DNA from: Lachnospiraceae bacterium
Lineage (GTDB): Bacteria > Bacillota > Clostridia > Lachnospirales > Lachnospiraceae
Assembly: GCA_017441585.1 (NCBI GenBank)
Contig: JAFRWW010000012.1
Coordinates: 1-64,000, forward strand
Reading direction: 5' to 3'
DNA length: 64,000 nucleotides
Shown here in pieces: positions 1 to 7,447 of this stretch. The notes beneath the pieces are model-generated. The model searched no databases. It was given only the letters and a program-made list of their open reading frames with translations, and was not told the origin of the DNA. The number at the start of each line of letters is the position of its first letter. The stretch's first letter is position 1. The translations under genes were made by a program, and so were the position numbers.

Positions 1-669
1 CATCTGGCAAAGGGCGAATACATAGCCTTTCTCGATGATGATGATGAATGGCTCCCGGCCAAGATAAAAAAGCAGGTCGAGTTCATGAAGCTTCATCCCG
101 ACACGGGCATGTGCTTTTGCAGGGGCTGGAGGATAAATGAGGCTTATGATCCGCCCTATATCAACGATTTTCAGGGAGACGCATTCTGCACTGAAGTCAG
201 CTATAAAAGGCTTCTCAGGGGTGATAACATAGGTACTACATCCCAGGCCCTGATTCCGAAGACCACTTTTGAAAAGGTGGGGGAGTTTGATGAAAAACTG
301 CCCGCCAGACAGGATTATGAGATGTGGATCAGGATTGCAAAATCCCTGCCCGTAAGAGGGCTTGATGAGCATCTTTTCAACTATTATAAAAATGGCGTGG
401 GAGAGCAGATCACAAAGAACTGGGATAAGTGCATCAAGGGACACACTCTCTTATATCAAAAATATAAGACTGACATAGATGCGGACAGGCAGGCTAAGTT
501 TAACGTGATATTTTATCTGGCCCATTATTACATGTGTAAGGGCGATAAAAAGGCCATGGTCAGATATTATGTAAACTCCTTTTTCATAAGCCCCATATGT
601 TTCTGGAAAATGGGCGTATTAAAACTGCAGAGTATTAAAAAAGACAGGGAATTAAAGAAGAATGGGTGA
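1..669 (+). CDS. Glycosyltransferase family 2, C-terminal part (runs off the left edge)
   Basis: The reading frame is open from base 1, so the start and the first part of the GT-A fold lie outside the window; 222 residues are visible. The visible part opens with the acidic metal/nucleotide-sugar site AFLDDDDEW and continues with ARQDYEMWIRIA, the usual acceptor-side segment of GT2 enzymes. It should transfer a sugar from a nucleotide donor to a growing surface glycan in the cytoplasm. Its last 8 bases overlap the TupA-like gene, so the two are translationally coupled. Donor and acceptor cannot be told from sequence. Confidence 0.85.
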   Translation, partial: HLAKGEYIAFLDDDDEWLPAKIKKQVEFMKLHPDTGMCFCRGWRINEAYDPPYINDFQGDAFCTEVSYKRLLRGDNIGTTSQALIPKTTFEKVGEFDEKLPARQDYEMWIRIAKSLPVRGLDEHLFNYYKNGVGEQITKNWDKCIKGHTLLYQKYKTDIDADRQAKFNVIFYLAHYYMCKGDKKAMVRYYVNSFFISPICFWKMGVLKLQSIKKDRELKKNG

Positions 670-1546
670 CTTTGGTGACAGACTGGATACGCTTTTTACG
701 TATCTTTATCATAAGAGCCTCAAAAAGGAAGATTATCCGAAGGCTTTAAAAAAATGGTTCAAGAAAAAGACCGGAGAGGATCTGAATCTTGATGCTCCCC
801 GCAATTTTTCCGAGAAGATACAGTGGATGAAGCTCTACGACAGCACTCAGGAAAAGGCGGATCTGTCGGATAAATATCTGGTGCGTGACTGGGTGAAAGA
901 ACGCATCGGCGAAAAATATCTGGTACCCCTTTACGGCGCTTGGGACAGGGCGGATGACATCGATTTTGACGCTCTGCCGGATTCCTTTGTGCTCAAGACC
1001 AATCATTCCTCCAGCTGGAACATCATCGTAAAGGACAAGTCAAGGCTGAATGTAAAGCAGGCAAGGCGCAAGCTGAATCGCTGGATGAAGATGGACTACA
1101 GCTTCTGCTGTGGACTGCAGATACATTATTCCCTCATAAAGAGAAAGATAATAGCCGAAAAATATCTGGAAAATAAGGACGGTCTGGATGACTATAAGTT
1201 CCTTTGCTTTAACGGGGAACCCAAGTACATCTGGAAGGACGTGGGACGCTTTTCCGGTCAGCACTATCGCACCTTCTATGATCTGGATTGGAAGATGCAG
1301 GATTTCAGATACCAGTATCCAACCCTGAATCAGTCGGATGAGCCGCCGGTATGCCTTAAGGAAATGACCGAACTGGCCCGCACCCTGGCTCAGGGCTTCC
1401 CCCATGTGAGGGTTGATTTCTATGAGGTGGATGGCCGTGTCTATTTCGGTGAGATGACCTTCACCTGCTGCTCCGGCATCGATCGCTTCTATCCCAGGGA
1501 GATGGATGATATCATGGGATCGTATTTTGAACTGCCCGGGAAGTGA
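662..1546 (+). CDS. TupA-like ATP-grasp protein of polysaccharide loci
   Basis: The 294-residue protein carries the sequence style of the TupA-like ATP-grasp family: NFSEKIQWMKLYD near residue 50, DKYLVRDWV, then YLVPLYGAWD and FVLKTNHSSSWN, and near the C-terminus VRVDFYEVDGRVYFGEMTF, which matches the metal-binding end of ATP-grasp folds. Such proteins are common in Firmicutes capsule and teichuronopeptide loci and probably form an amide bond between an amino acid and a glycan carboxyl group. The substrate is not known here. It overlaps the upstream GT2 by 8 bases, and a coiled-coil ORF follows after a strong ribosome site. Confidence 0.8.
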   Translation: MGDFGDRLDTLFTYLYHKSLKKEDYPKALKKWFKKKTGEDLNLDAPRNFSEKIQWMKLYDSTQEKADLSDKYLVRDWVKERIGEKYLVPLYGAWDRADDIDFDALPDSFVLKTNHSSSWNIIVKDKSRLNVKQARRKLNRWMKMDYSFCCGLQIHYSLIKRKIIAEKYLENKDGLDDYKFLCFNGEPKYIWKDVGRFSGQHYRTFYDLDWKMQDFRYQYPTLNQSDEPPVCLKEMTELARTLAQGFPHVRVDFYEVDGRVYFGEMTFTCCSGIDRFYPREMDDIMGSYFELPGK

Positions 1547-1557
1547 GGAGGGCATTT

Positions 1558-1815
1558 ATGGAAGCGGCGAAAGAACTTTATAATGCAAATATGATAAGTG
1601 AAGAACGTACCGTCATGGAAGCACATCAGCGATATCTGGCCATTCAGAATGGACAGAAGGCGTATTATGAACGTGAGATCGCTGAGATGAAGGAAGAGAT
1701 GGATAAAACCATATCTGATTTAAAAAATGTTGTAGATGATCGGGATGCTGTGATAGAAGATCAGAAGGTGGAGATTGAAAGGTTAAAAGCCATGCTTATG
1801 AAAGAGAATACTTAA
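1558..1815 (+). CDS. Small charged coiled-coil protein, unknown function
   Basis: An 85-residue protein rich in Glu, Lys and Asp, with heptad-like spacing in the second half (EIAEMKEEMDKTISDLKN onward), so probably one long coiled coil. An upstream GTG at 1543 is possible, but the AGGAGG at 1546-1551 lies 6 bases before the ATG at 1558 and decides the start. It may be a stand-alone protein. The beginning MEAAKELYNANMISEE also recalls the tail of Rpn/PD-(D/E)XK transposase-like proteins, so it could be a remnant of one. No catalytic motif is visible. It converges on the opp operon. Confidence 0.5.
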   Translation: MEAAKELYNANMISEERTVMEAHQRYLAIQNGQKAYYEREIAEMKEEMDKTISDLKNVVDDRDAVIEDQKVEIERLKAMLMKENT

Positions 1816-1911
1816 TTTTGCTGTTCGAAAGCGGATCTGTGTTTATTTGGGAAGAGATAAAAACTTTGTAGAAGAACGTGAGCCCAGGAAATAGATTATT
1901 CCCTATACCCC

Positions 1912-1993
1912 CTCTATAATTGGGGGAAATTAAGTGAAAAAGAAAACTTTCCCCAATTATAGAGCGAAAACTTGCTTATAATTGGGGAAAGTT
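1912..1993. repeat. Three-arm inverted repeat between convergent transcription units
   Basis: Arm 1 (1912-1929) and arm 2 (1948-1964) are inverted copies of CTCTATAATTGGGGAAA with one extra G in arm 1. Arm 2 also pairs perfectly over 17 bases (1945-1961) with arm 3 (1977-1993). The middle arm can therefore pair with either neighbour. The position between the 3' ends of the coiled-coil gene (+) and the opp operon (-) suggests a bidirectional terminator, but the stems are AT-rich at the base and lack a clean U-tract. A small mobile-element remnant is an alternative. Confidence 0.6.
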
Positions 1994-2034
1994 CTATGTC
2001 TTAGAGGATTACAAATAAAATAAAAAGTTGTGAA

Positions 2035-2811
2035 TCAGGATGCCGAAATTGCATCCAACAAGTACTTTGTATACTCGCTTTTCGGATCCGAATAGATGCT
2101 TTCCTTAGCCGCCATCTCACAGATCCGTCCGTCATGCATGACGCAGACCCTGTCGGCGATGAAATTGACTACTGACAGGTCGTGACTTATAAAAAGACAT
2201 GAAAGCCCCAGTTCCTTTTTTAATCGTTTTAAAAGATTCAATATCTGAGCCTGCACTGATACATCCAGGGCTGACACAGACTCATCGCAGACGATGAGAT
2301 CGGGATTTAAGGCGATGGCCCTGGCGATACCGATACGCTGCTTCTGACCGCCTGAAAATTGATGGGGATATCTGTCAAGGGCGCTTTCTTTAAGATCCAC
2401 CAGTTCCAATAATTCTCTTACGCGATCATCCATTTCCTCCTTGCTGTCGCAGACCTTCCAGACTTTTAAGGGTTCAGCTATGATATCCCGCACCTTCATA
2501 CGTGGATCAAGTGATGAGGCCGGATCCTGAAAGACCATCTGCATTCTTTTTCTGTAAGGGCGGACATACTTTTCCGATAGGGAAGATATATCGATGCCGT
2601 CAAAGATTATCTCACCGCTATCAGCCTTGATAAGTCTCATGAGCAGCTTTGCAAGAGTGCTTTTTCCGCAGCCCGACTCTCCCACCAGCGCAAGGGTCTC
2701 TCCTTTGTACATGTCAAGGCTTACGTCGTTCACTGCAATATGATGTTTATTACCGCCAATGGAAAAACTCTTTGTGACATTTTTGGCGGATATGATCAGC
2801 TCGTCACTCAT
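2035..2811 (-). CDS. oppF: Oligopeptide ABC transporter ATP-binding protein, OppF/DppF type
   Basis: A 258-residue ATPase with Walker [13 protein letters not shown], signature FSGGQKQR, Walker B LIVCDES (Ser where Pro is more usual; the catalytic Glu is kept) and the switch histidine in FISHD. It powers import together with OppD and the two permeases at the inner face of the membrane. It is shorter than typical OppF (about 320 residues) because it ends soon after the nucleotide-binding domain and lacks the cysteine-rich C-terminal extension that the neighbouring OppD has. It is last in the operon, and its ATG overlaps the oppD stop by 4 bases. Confidence 0.9.
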   Translation of the reverse strand: MSDELIISAKNVTKSFSIGGNKHHIAVNDVSLDMYKGETLALVGESGCGKSTLAKLLMRLIKADSGEIIFDGIDISSLSEKYVRPYRKRMQMVFQDPASSLDPRMKVRDIIAEPLKVWKVCDSKEEMDDRVRELLELVDLKESALDRYPHQFSGGQKQRIGIARAIALNPDLIVCDESVSALDVSVQAQILNLLKRLKKELGLSCLFISHDLSVVNFIADRVCVMHDGRICEMAAKESIYSDPKSEYTKYLLDAISAS

Positions 2812-3803
2812 GATATTCTCCCTTCTCGTTCAACGCAAAAGCAGCTCACAAAATGATCTTCTGAGATCTTTGTCTCTCCTGGACGTTCAAAAAAACACTT
2901 TCTCTCGTCATCACTGCATCTTAAACAGAATTCACAGCCCACAGCCTCTTTGCCGGCTTCAGGAATGTTACCGGGAATGGTAGACAGGTACTCCGGATTA
3001 TCACCGATCTTCGGAATGGAAGAAAGGAGTCCCTTCGTGTAAGGGTGAAGCGGATTTTCAAATAATTCCCTGACTGAAGATCTCTCCATGATCCTTCCCA
3101 TGTACATCACATATACGCTGTCGCAAAGCTGTGATACCACTCTCATGTTATGAGTGATGATGATGGCGCTCATATTGTGAGATGTACACATCTGACGGAT
3201 GAGTTTTAATATCTGTGCTTCAATGGTTACATCCAGTGCTGTGGTGGGTTCATCTGCGATCAATAGTTTTGGCTCGCAAATCATTGCCATGGCGATCATG
3301 ACACGCTGCCGCATGCCTCCGGAGAATTCATGGGGGTAGGAGCGGTACCGAAGTTCCGGCTCTGAAATCCCCACTTCAGAAAGCAGACAGATCACTTTTT
3401 CCCTGGCTTCATTTCGGTTTTTGACCAGTTTATGGACAAGGAGCACTTCCGCCACCTGATCACCGATCCTCATCATGGGATTCAGGGATGTCATGGGTTC
3501 CTGAAATATCATGGATATCTCGGGGCCGCACATTTTCCTGAGTTCCTTTTCCTTAAGGCCCGTAAGATCTGTGGTTTCATCCTTTCCATGCCAGAAGATG
3601 GAGCCTTCCACCCGGGCCGATGAGGGCAAAAGTCCCATTATGGATTTTGCACTCATGCTCTTGCCGCAGCCTGATTCTCCCACCAGGCCAACTATCTCTC
3701 CTTTGGGCACGGCTATATCCACTCCCTTCACTATGGGAAGATATGATTTATCTTTTCGAACGGAAACTTTCAGATCCTTAAGTTCCAGCAGTATGTCACT
3801 CAT
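2808..3803 (-). CDS. oppD: Oligopeptide ABC transporter ATP-binding protein, OppD/DppD type
   Basis: A 331-residue ATPase with Walker [13 protein letters not shown], signature FSGGMRQR, Walker B LLIADEP and switch histidine IITHN. The C-terminal extension [12 protein letters not shown] followed by several cysteines (CEFCLRC and later) is the oligopeptide-transporter C-terminal region, which in related DppD proteins binds an iron-sulfur cluster. It forms the ATPase heterodimer with OppF. It overlaps both neighbours by 4 bases, which points to one co-translated operon read from 7241 down to 2035. Confidence 0.92.
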   Translation of the reverse strand: MSDILLELKDLKVSVRKDKSYLPIVKGVDIAVPKGEIVGLVGESGCGKSMSAKSIMGLLPSSARVEGSIFWHGKDETTDLTGLKEKELRKMCGPEISMIFQEPMTSLNPMMRIGDQVAEVLLVHKLVKNRNEAREKVICLLSEVGISEPELRYRSYPHEFSGGMRQRVMIAMAMICEPKLLIADEPTTALDVTIEAQILKLIRQMCTSHNMSAIIITHNMRVVSQLCDSVYVMYMGRIMERSSVRELFENPLHPYTKGLLSSIPKIGDNPEYLSTIPGNIPEAGKEAVGCEFCLRCSDDERKCFFERPGETKISEDHFVSCFCVEREGRIS

Positions 3804-4660
3804 AGTGTTTTCCTCTCGGGATCAAGTATATCCCTCAGTGCGTCTCCCAGAAAATTAAAGGAAAGCACCAGCAAAAGTATCATAACGGCAGGCGCTAGCA
3901 CTAAATGGGGCGATGAAAAAAGATACTGTCTCGACGTGCCCGTCATAAGCCCTAAAGAAACCTGTGGCGGCTGTATACCGATGCCAAGAAAACTTAAGGA
4001 GCTCTCGGACAGGATGGAAGAGGGTATGTTCAGCGTAAACAGGACTATAAGAGTGGGCAGCAGATTTGGCAGTATATGCCTTAAGATGATCCATAGTTTC
4101 CCTGCTCCTATTGATGCGGCGGCGGTGACATATTCGCACTCCTGTATCTCAAGGGCAGCACTTCTTACCACCACGGCAATCCCTCCCCATTCCATGAGGA
4201 TCAGGGATATAATGACGCTGGTAAGTGAACCACCCAGAGTGTAGAGCACTACCATGGCCAGCAGCATGCCGGGAATGGACAGCATCACGTCCGCAAGGCG
4301 CATGATGATAAAGTCAGCCGCTCCTTTAAAATGAGCCGCACACACCCCGGCCACAGTACCTACCGCTACGGCAAGCACCGTCGGAAAAAGACCTATGAGA
4401 AGTGATACTCTGGTTCCATAAAATACTCTGGTAAAAACATCCCGCCCCAGTTCATCGGTTCCGAAGATATGACCGTTGCCGGGGGGCATCAGCCTGTTCA
4501 AAAGATCCTGTCCTGTCTCATCATAGCGGGTCAAAAATGGTGCCAATACAGACAGGATAATGATAAGCAGGATGATGACCGTCGATATCACTGCCGCTTT
4601 ATTCTGAAGAAATGCACGAAGGAATTCATGCTCCGATTTTTGTCTGTTTTCTTTTTTCAT
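3800..4660 (-). CDS. oppC: Oligopeptide ABC transporter permease, OppC/DppC type
   Basis: A 286-residue inner-membrane permease with a cytoplasmic N-terminus, a first membrane span near residue 30 and the segment FGTDELGRDVFTRVFYGTR, a hallmark of OppC/DppC proteins. The ABC-coupling loop (ECEYVTAAASIGAGKLWII, with the EAA-type Ala/Gly pattern) contacts the ATPases. About six membrane segments are seen, as expected. It pairs with the OppB-type permease to form the transport path. Start and stop overlap the neighbours by 4 bases. The substrate is probably peptides, but related systems carry nickel or other small solutes. Confidence 0.92.
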   Translation of the reverse strand: MKKENRQKSEHEFLRAFLQNKAAVISTVIILLIIILSVLAPFLTRYDETGQDLLNRLMPPGNGHIFGTDELGRDVFTRVFYGTRVSLLIGLFPTVLAVAVGTVAGVCAAHFKGAADFIIMRLADVMLSIPGMLLAMVVLYTLGGSLTSVIISLILMEWGGIAVVVRSAALEIQECEYVTAAASIGAGKLWIILRHILPNLLPTLIVLFTLNIPSSILSESSLSFLGIGIQPPQVSLGLMTGTSRQYLFSSPHLVLAPAVMILLLVLSFNFLGDALRDILDPERKTL

Positions 4661-5592
4661 CTGTTACTTTCCTGTCGGATCTTAGGATTAAGTATCGTAG
4701 CCAGCACGTCTGCAACGATATTTCCGATGGCAATCAGCAGGGCCGTAAAAATAACCGTACCCTGTAATAGAGGCATGTCCCTGGTCTGGATCGCCCCAAG
4801 AGCCAGTTTGCCCAGTCCCGGTATGCTGAATATACTTTCGGTGATGACTGCGCCGGAAAGCATGCCGGACAGCTGCAGCGCCATCATGGATATGACGGGA
4901 ACGGCGGCATTTCGAAGAGCATGTACCAACACCGCTTTTTTATACAGTAGGCCCTTTGCCAGTGCCGTATCCATATAGGGCGCACCAAGCTGCTCCATAA
5001 GGTTCGATCTCATCAGCCTTGCCACGCTTCCTGCACTGTTCCAGCCTAGGGCAATGGCGGGCATTATCAGCGACAAAAGACTGGTATCATAAGTCAGGGG
5101 TAAAAGTGAAAATCGGAAATAAAACAGATACTGCAGAAAAAGAGCCACTATAAATACAGGAACGGAAATCCCCAAAAGCGCGGCGGGGCGAAAAATATAA
5201 TCAAGAAATTTTTCATTATACATCGCACTGATCACTCCGGAAATGATTCCCAGAGTCCAGGCAAAAATGATGGAAAGAAGAGTAAGTTTTAAGGTATAGG
5301 GAAATGCTTCCAGGATCAGTGCCGTCACAGGCTGTTTAAAAAAGTAACTTTGTCCCAGGTCACCTCTTACGGCATGTCCCAGATAATCCACAAACTGTTC
5401 AGGCAGGCTTTTATCAAGTCCCATGGACTGAGTGAGCCTGTCAATGTTTTCCTGACTTACATGTTCGTTTAACAAAACGGAAGCCGGATCGCCGGGGATG
5501 ACCCTCAGCATCACAAAAACCAGCGCGATCACGCCGATAAGGACGATGATCACGCCGATCAGTCTTTTTGACAGCATTTTCAAAACCGCCAC
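4657..5592 (-). CDS. oppB: Oligopeptide ABC transporter permease, OppB/DppB type
   Basis: A 311-residue permease starting with a membrane span, then VMLRVIPGDPASVLL, the conserved OppB/DppB entry region, and the coupling loop MDTALAKGLLYKKAVLVHALRNA with ITESIFSIPGLGKL after it. About six membrane spans. It forms the heterodimeric channel with the OppC-type protein. Only 5 bases separate it from the upstream lipoprotein gene, and its stop overlaps oppC by 4 bases. Confidence 0.92.
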   Translation of the reverse strand: MAVLKMLSKRLIGVIIVLIGVIALVFVMLRVIPGDPASVLLNEHVSQENIDRLTQSMGLDKSLPEQFVDYLGHAVRGDLGQSYFFKQPVTALILEAFPYTLKLTLLSIIFAWTLGIISGVISAMYNEKFLDYIFRPAALLGISVPVFIVALFLQYLFYFRFSLLPLTYDTSLLSLIMPAIALGWNSAGSVARLMRSNLMEQLGAPYMDTALAKGLLYKKAVLVHALRNAAVPVISMMALQLSGMLSGAVITESIFSIPGLGKLALGAIQTRDMPLLQGTVIFTALLIAIGNIVADVLATILNPKIRQESNR

Positions 5593-5597
5593 TCCTT

Positions 5598-7241
5598 TTA
5601 CTTAAGTGTGATCTGGGCAAAATAGATATCGCTCCAACCCGCCCAGTGGGGGATGAACTTTTCTACACGATCGCTTTTTACAAAGAGATGCTTGACGGAG
5701 AACATAGGTACCCACACCGCATCATCCTGCACCAGTTTCTTTTCAAGCGCGGCATATTCGCTGTTGCGCTCATTTTCATCCACAATAGTCTTTGCCGCAG
5801 CTACTCTGTCCATGACCTGGGTGTCATGATAGTTACTGGAACGAAGCTTAGCGTTATCTTCACTTCCGAAGAAGGTATAGATGATGTTATCGGGATCATT
5901 AAAATCGAGGATCCAAAGCGCCATGTAAGAAGACATCTCTCCGCTGTTTCTATGGTCAAGAAAACTTGCATGATCGATGGTGCGGATGGTGGCGCGTATA
6001 CCTACATCATTCAGATTCTGGGCGATTACCTGCACTGAGTTTTTGACAGCGTCTATGGCTGATGAATCAAGACAGATCTCCATATCAAAGCCATCCGCGT
6101 AGCCCGCATCAGCCAGAAGCTGTTTTGCGGCATCTGGATCATACTTAAGCCAGCCCTGGTTCTCATTGCTGTAGCCTATGCAACCGGTGGGATATATACC
6201 ATCCTCAAGCTTTCCATCGCCTTCATATATCGAAGACAATATTGACTCACGGTCAATAGCACACTGTATGGCTTTTCTGACCTGTACATCCCCCATAGGC
6301 TCGACGTTTTCATTCATTATAAAGAAATTCATTCCCATTCTGTCGATGGAGACTATCTTGTCCTTATAAGCATCCGTTTTATAAGTGGAATCCACGATAG
6401 CCGAATCAAGCATGAGACAGTCGATGATATCCAGGTCACCCTTCTGGAAAGCCATATTCATGACCTGGGGCTCCATTACCGTGACTTCCACTCGCTTTGC
6501 ACTGGGCTCCTCTCCCCAGTAATTAGGATTATACTCAAAGATGAGGCTGTTTCCCTTGTTCCATTCTTTTATGATATAGGGACCTGTTCCTATGGTCTTT
6601 TCGGGAACCACGCCGAAGTCATCACCGGCTTCAGTAACGATCTTCTCGGAATAAATGATGGTGGAAGGAGTGGCAAGGGATGCGATAAATCCTGCAAAAG
6701 GCTCAGCGAGGGTAATTGTAAAATTCCTGTCATCCTCTACTGCGATGCCCCTTAATGAATCGGCATTTCCATCAAGAAGTTCCTGGGCTCCGTCAATGGC
6801 TATGGCAAAATCCGTCTGGGCACTCTCGGGAAGCGTCAGTATACGCTCGAAAGTGAATTTTACATCCTGTGCCGTAAGAGGCGTTCCGTCTGAGAAGGTT
6901 ACGCCGTCGCGCAGGGTGAAATGATAGGTTTTACCGTCATCGGATATATCATAGGACTCCGCCAGAGAATTGACTATCTGTGTGGAACCATCATCATTTT
7001 TCACTATTGAAAACAGGGTGTCGAACACATTCATGGGCACGATGTAATCATTGGTTGTCCTGTGGGCGTCCATGGTGGTGATGTCCGTGCTCGCTGCGAG
7101 TTTAAGCACACTTTCTGTGCCGGATGAAGCTGTGTTTTGAGCAGCTTGATCACTACCTGCCGGGGTGCCTGATGATTTGGCACAGCCTGTAAATACAAGC
7201 GCTATAAGTAATGCAAACGCAATGATGTTTCTTTTGGTCAT
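5598..7241 (-). CDS. oppA: Peptide-binding lipoprotein, OppA/DppA type
   Basis: A 547-residue extracytoplasmic solute-binding protein. The signal peptide ends in the lipobox LVFTGC, so the mature protein is anchored as a lipoprotein through that Cys, followed by a Ser/Gly/Ala-rich linker. The body has the SBP family 5 pattern: LRDGVTFSDGTPLTAQDVKF, then YNPNYWGE and YDPDAAKQLLADAGY. It captures the substrate outside the cell and delivers it to OppBC. It is first in the operon, with a GGAGG ribosome site and a sigma-A-like promoter upstream. Peptide specificity is inferred. Confidence 0.92.
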   Translation of the reverse strand: MTKRNIIAFALLIALVFTGCAKSSGTPAGSDQAAQNTASSGTESVLKLAASTDITTMDAHRTTNDYIVPMNVFDTLFSIVKNDDGSTQIVNSLAESYDISDDGKTYHFTLRDGVTFSDGTPLTAQDVKFTFERILTLPESAQTDFAIAIDGAQELLDGNADSLRGIAVEDDRNFTITLAEPFAGFIASLATPSTIIYSEKIVTEAGDDFGVVPEKTIGTGPYIIKEWNKGNSLIFEYNPNYWGEEPSAKRVEVTVMEPQVMNMAFQKGDLDIIDCLMLDSAIVDSTYKTDAYKDKIVSIDRMGMNFFIMNENVEPMGDVQVRKAIQCAIDRESILSSIYEGDGKLEDGIYPTGCIGYSNENQGWLKYDPDAAKQLLADAGYADGFDMEICLDSSAIDAVKNSVQVIAQNLNDVGIRATIRTIDHASFLDHRNSGEMSSYMALWILDFNDPDNIIYTFFGSEDNAKLRSSNYHDTQVMDRVAAAKTIVDENERNSEYAALEKKLVQDDAVWVPMFSVKHLFVKSDRVEKFIPHWAGWSDIYFAQITLK

Positions 7242-7278
7242 TATTTGTTCCTCCGTTTAGAAATGACATTGTCGGACC

Positions 7279-7307
7279 ATTCTACCACGTTTGGCATATA
7301 TCTTCAA
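7279..7307 (-). promoter_or_regulatory. Sigma-A-type promoter of the opp operon
   Basis: On the minus strand, -35 TTGAAG (7307-7302), a spacer of exactly 17 bases and -10 TAGAAT (7284-7279) lie upstream of the oppA ribosome site. Spacing and match are good, and it is the only convincing candidate in the divergent gap between opp and uvrA. Confidence 0.6.
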
Positions 7308-7379
7308 TATTGTAAGCGGCAGATTTTGAGAGATCGTTTTTTCTCTAAACGCCTATAAAAACCTTTATAAAATTTCATG

Positions 7380-7408
7380 TTAACAAAGCAGCCTTTCTCT
7401 GATATAAT
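7380..7408 (+). promoter_or_regulatory. Sigma-A-type promoter of uvrA
   Basis: -35 TTAACA (7380-7385), 17-base spacer and a perfect -10 TATAAT (7403-7408). Transcription would begin near 7415, which puts the far-upstream GTG at 7412 outside a normal leader and supports a start at 7448 or 7472 for uvrA. No LexA-box palindrome was recognised here. Confidence 0.65.
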
Positions 7409-7447
7409 GTCGTGGACACTTTTGGGACAGCTGCGGATTTTAATATT

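Noticed and set aside
1558..1815. Transposase gene fragment
   Set aside because: Resemblance to the tail of Rpn-type proteins is slight, and no nuclease motif or inverted-repeat ends were found, so it is listed as a coiled-coil protein only.
7412..7447. Upstream GTG extension of uvrA
   Set aside because: The promoter at 7380-7408 puts transcription start at about this place, and the extra residues do not match UvrA N-termini.
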